Source: JAWABC01 sp043810595 (GTDB lineage: Archaea > Nanobdellota > Nanobdellia > SCGC-AAA011-G17 > VGLX01). Taken from it: a stretch of 15,929 nt of DNA. The position numbers and the translations under genes were made by a program. The DNA is taken from the NCBI GenBank assembly GCA_043810595.1, contig JBDRNX010000005.1, positions 1 to 15,929 on the forward strand, written 5' to 3'. This document shows, piece by piece, positions 14,393 to 15,929 of the stretch; positions within the stretch are counted from its first letter, which is position 1; each line of letters starts with the position of its first letter. The notes beneath the pieces were generated by a model. The model ran no database searches, was not told where the DNA came from, and saw only the letters and a program-made list of their open reading frames with translations.

Positions 14393-15702
14393 TTCAACCT
14401 CGCATAAACAACTTTTTTAATCTCGTCCAACCTTTTCTTAGACTTGGCTTCAAAACGCAAGACTAGAGCAGGTTGAGTGTTAGAAGCGCGAACAAGAGCC
14501 CAACCATCACCGAAATCAACCCTGACACCATCGATCGTAAGAACCTTATACCTCTTCTTGAAATACTCTTTAAGCTCTTCAACCACCTTGAACTTCTCCT
14601 CATCGGAACAATCGACCCTTATCTCAGGAGAAGTATAATACTTGGGAACGTCCTTCAACATTGTAGAAAGCTTAATATTGCTTGATGAGATTATGCCCAG
14701 CAATTTGGCACCAGCGTACAAAGCATCATCAAACCCATAGTAGTTCTCACGGAAAAACATATGACCTGACATCTCACCGGCAAGCAAAGCATTCTCTTCC
14801 TTCATCTTAGCCTTGATAAGCGAATGGCCGGTCTTCCACAATATAGGGATACCACCATGCTTCCTAATTTCATCAGTCAATGCACTAGAGCATTTAACCT
14901 CCACAAGAACCTTAGCCCTCTTCTTCCTACTCAAAAGATCTCTAGAAAAGATAATCATCAACTGGTCACCCCAATAAATCTTGCCGTTACTGTCAACAAC
15001 ACCAAGCCTGTCAGCATCCCCATCGAAAGCCAAACCAACATCAGCCTTAACAGCCTTAACCTTCCTAATCAAATCCCTCAAGTTCTCAGGAACAGCAGGA
15101 TCTGGCAAGTGATGAGGAAAGTTAGAATTTGAGGTGCAGTAAAGCGGAACAACATTACAGCCAAGCGACTTGAAAAGTTTCGGAGCTATAAAAGAACCAG
15201 TACCGTTACCGCAATCGATAACAATCTTTAATTTTTTACTCACCTTTATTTTACCTTTAATCATGCTAACATAAGCGTTTTTGGGATTGGCATAAGTCAC
15301 CTTACCCCTCCCTTTCCTGAATTTTCTTGAATCAACAATACGCTTTATCTTCAATATTTCATAACCATAAATCGTAGAAGTACCTTTGCAAAGCTTAAAG
15401 CCATTATATCCCTTAGGATTGTGAGAACCAGTAATCATAACACCGCCAACCTTCTTGTAATGGATGATAGAAAAATAAAGAACGGGAGTTGGAACAGTAC
15501 CCACATCAAGAACATCACAACCTGCAGAAAGCAAACCCCTAACAAGAGCATCGCGCAAAGACCTGGAACTAGAACGATTGTCACGGCCAACTACCACAGA
15601 CCCTTTAATATAAGTGCCAAAAGCCTTACCAATCAATTCAGCAATCTCTGTAGTAAGGTCCTTACCAACAACACCCCTTATGTCATACTGCCTGTAAATC
15701 AT
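14389..15702 (-). CDS. Phosphomannomutase/phosphoglucomutase
   Basis: 437-aa alpha-D-phosphohexomutase, interconverting hexose 1- and 6-phosphates through a phosphoserine. Motifs: N-terminal YRQYDIRG, TGSHNPKGYNGFK with the active-site S93, the metal loop DGDADR (227-232), the sugar-binding loop GEMSGH (309-314) and the phosphate-binding RASNTQP (405-411). GEMSGH is typical of enzymes that accept glucose or mannose phosphates. The length is normal for the family. It sits between galT and the debranching enzyme, joined to each by a 4-base ATGA overlap, so it probably supplies or consumes glucose-1-phosphate for glycogen and UDP-sugar metabolism. Whether glucose or mannose is the main substrate cannot be read from the sequence. 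Confidence 0.94.
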   Translation of the reverse strand: MIYRQYDIRGVVGKDLTTEIAELIGKAFGTYIKGSVVVGRDNRSSSRSLRDALVRGLLSAGCDVLDVGTVPTPVLYFSIIHYKKVGGVMITGSHNPKGYNGFKLCKGTSTIYGYEILKIKRIVDSRKFRKGRGKVTYANPKNAYVSMIKGKIKVSKKLKIVIDCGNGTGSFIAPKLFKSLGCNVVPLYCTSNSNFPHHLPDPAVPENLRDLIRKVKAVKADVGLAFDGDADRLGVVDSNGKIYWGDQLMIIFSRDLLSRKKRAKVLVEVKCSSALTDEIRKHGGIPILWKTGHSLIKAKMKEENALLAGEMSGHMFFRENYYGFDDALYAGAKLLGIISSSNIKLSTMLKDVPKYYTSPEIRVDCSDEEKFKVVEELKEYFKKRYKVLTIDGVRVDFGDGWALVRASNTQPALVLRFEAKSKKRLDEIKKVVYARLK

Positions 15703-15929
15703 CTTCTGTAAAACTTAGCCGCCTCCTCCGGGGAAATAACGTTGATAACAGTGTCAGTAGCAAACTCAAAGCCAGCCCACTTAGACAACCTAGGCAGGAC
15801 CTCAATGTGGAAGTGGAAGTCAGACCTGCCAGGAGCGTTATGGATGTAGAAGTTGTAGGAAGCATTAATCTTCTTCAACTTGAGCAGAACCTTCTTAAGA
15901 ATGGAGGCGAGATCAGAAAAATCATCCAG
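15699..15929 (-). CDS. galT: Galactose-1-phosphate uridylyltransferase, C-terminal part (5' partial)
   Basis: The frame is open from the right edge and encodes the last 76 residues of a HIT-fold GalT-like nucleotidyltransferase. The family exchanges UMP between UDP-glucose and galactose-1-phosphate. Diagnostic features are YNFYIHNAPG, the FHFHIEVLPR strand with its His pattern, KWAGFEFATD, and the ending INVISPEEAAKFYRR. The active-site HxHxQ region should lie further upstream, outside the window. The TGA at 15701-15699 overlaps the mutase ATG. In this cluster it could feed or drain UDP-glucose, or act as another sugar-1-phosphate nucleotidyltransferase. Family assignment is strong; substrate is not proven. 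Confidence 0.88.
   Translation of the reverse strand: MDDFSDLASILKKVLLKLKKINASYNFYIHNAPGRSDFHFHIEVLPRLSKWAGFEFATDTVINVISPEEAAKFYRR

Noticed and set aside
15683..15865. Minus-strand 60-codon open frame
   Set aside because: Lies over the galT and mutase junction in another frame. The galT frame continues open to the window edge with clear HIT-family motifs.

Overview
The window looks like part of a small, archaeal (probably DPANN, Woesearchaeota/Pacearchaeota-like) genome. The evidence is an Orc1/Cdc6 initiator, archaeal Mre11 and Rad50, TATA-type promoters with near-leaderless starts, GGTG-type ribosome binding sites, and tightly overlapping genes. The lineage is inferred from gene content only. 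No RNA gene, CRISPR array or transposase was seen. No gap between genes exceeds 100 bases.

Layout. (1) Bases 1-4950, minus strand: a DNA replication and repair block. It reads mre11, an unrecognised TPR-like helical protein, a short rad50, then orc1/cdc6, which runs off the left edge. (2) Bases 5045-5990, plus strand: a 52-aa zinc-ribbon protein and a divergent prolipoprotein diacylglyceryl transferase (Lgt), transcribed divergently from mre11. (3) Bases 6086-11960, plus strand: a six-gene glycogen operon with overlapping ends: GT4/GT5-like synthase, GH57 amylase, small DUF5752-like protein, GH15 glucoamylase-like protein, a second DUF5752-like protein, GT3 glycogen synthase. (4) Bases 12020-12625: a HAD-family hydrolase gene of different composition, flanked by a perfect 23-bp direct repeat. 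(5) Bases 12638-15929, minus strand: galT (partial), phosphohexomutase and glycogen debranching enzyme, joined by 4-base ATGA overlaps and converging on the glycogen operon.

Together regions 3 and 5 form a glycogen cluster. The mutase interconverts hexose phosphates, GalT handles UDP-hexoses, two synthases could extend the polymer, and GH57, GH15 and the debranching enzyme could remodel or degrade it. No branching enzyme, glycogen phosphorylase or dedicated UDP-/ADP-glucose pyrophosphorylase is visible here.

The most notable observation is the HAD gene. It appears to have been inserted exactly into the tail-to-tail junction of the GT3 synthase and debranching-enzyme genes, duplicating 23 bp. 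The flanking bases still allow an ancestral, overlapping pair of stop codons to be reconstructed. The HAD gene also breaks the A/C-rich bias that the plus strand keeps through the rest of the window, whichever strand is coding.
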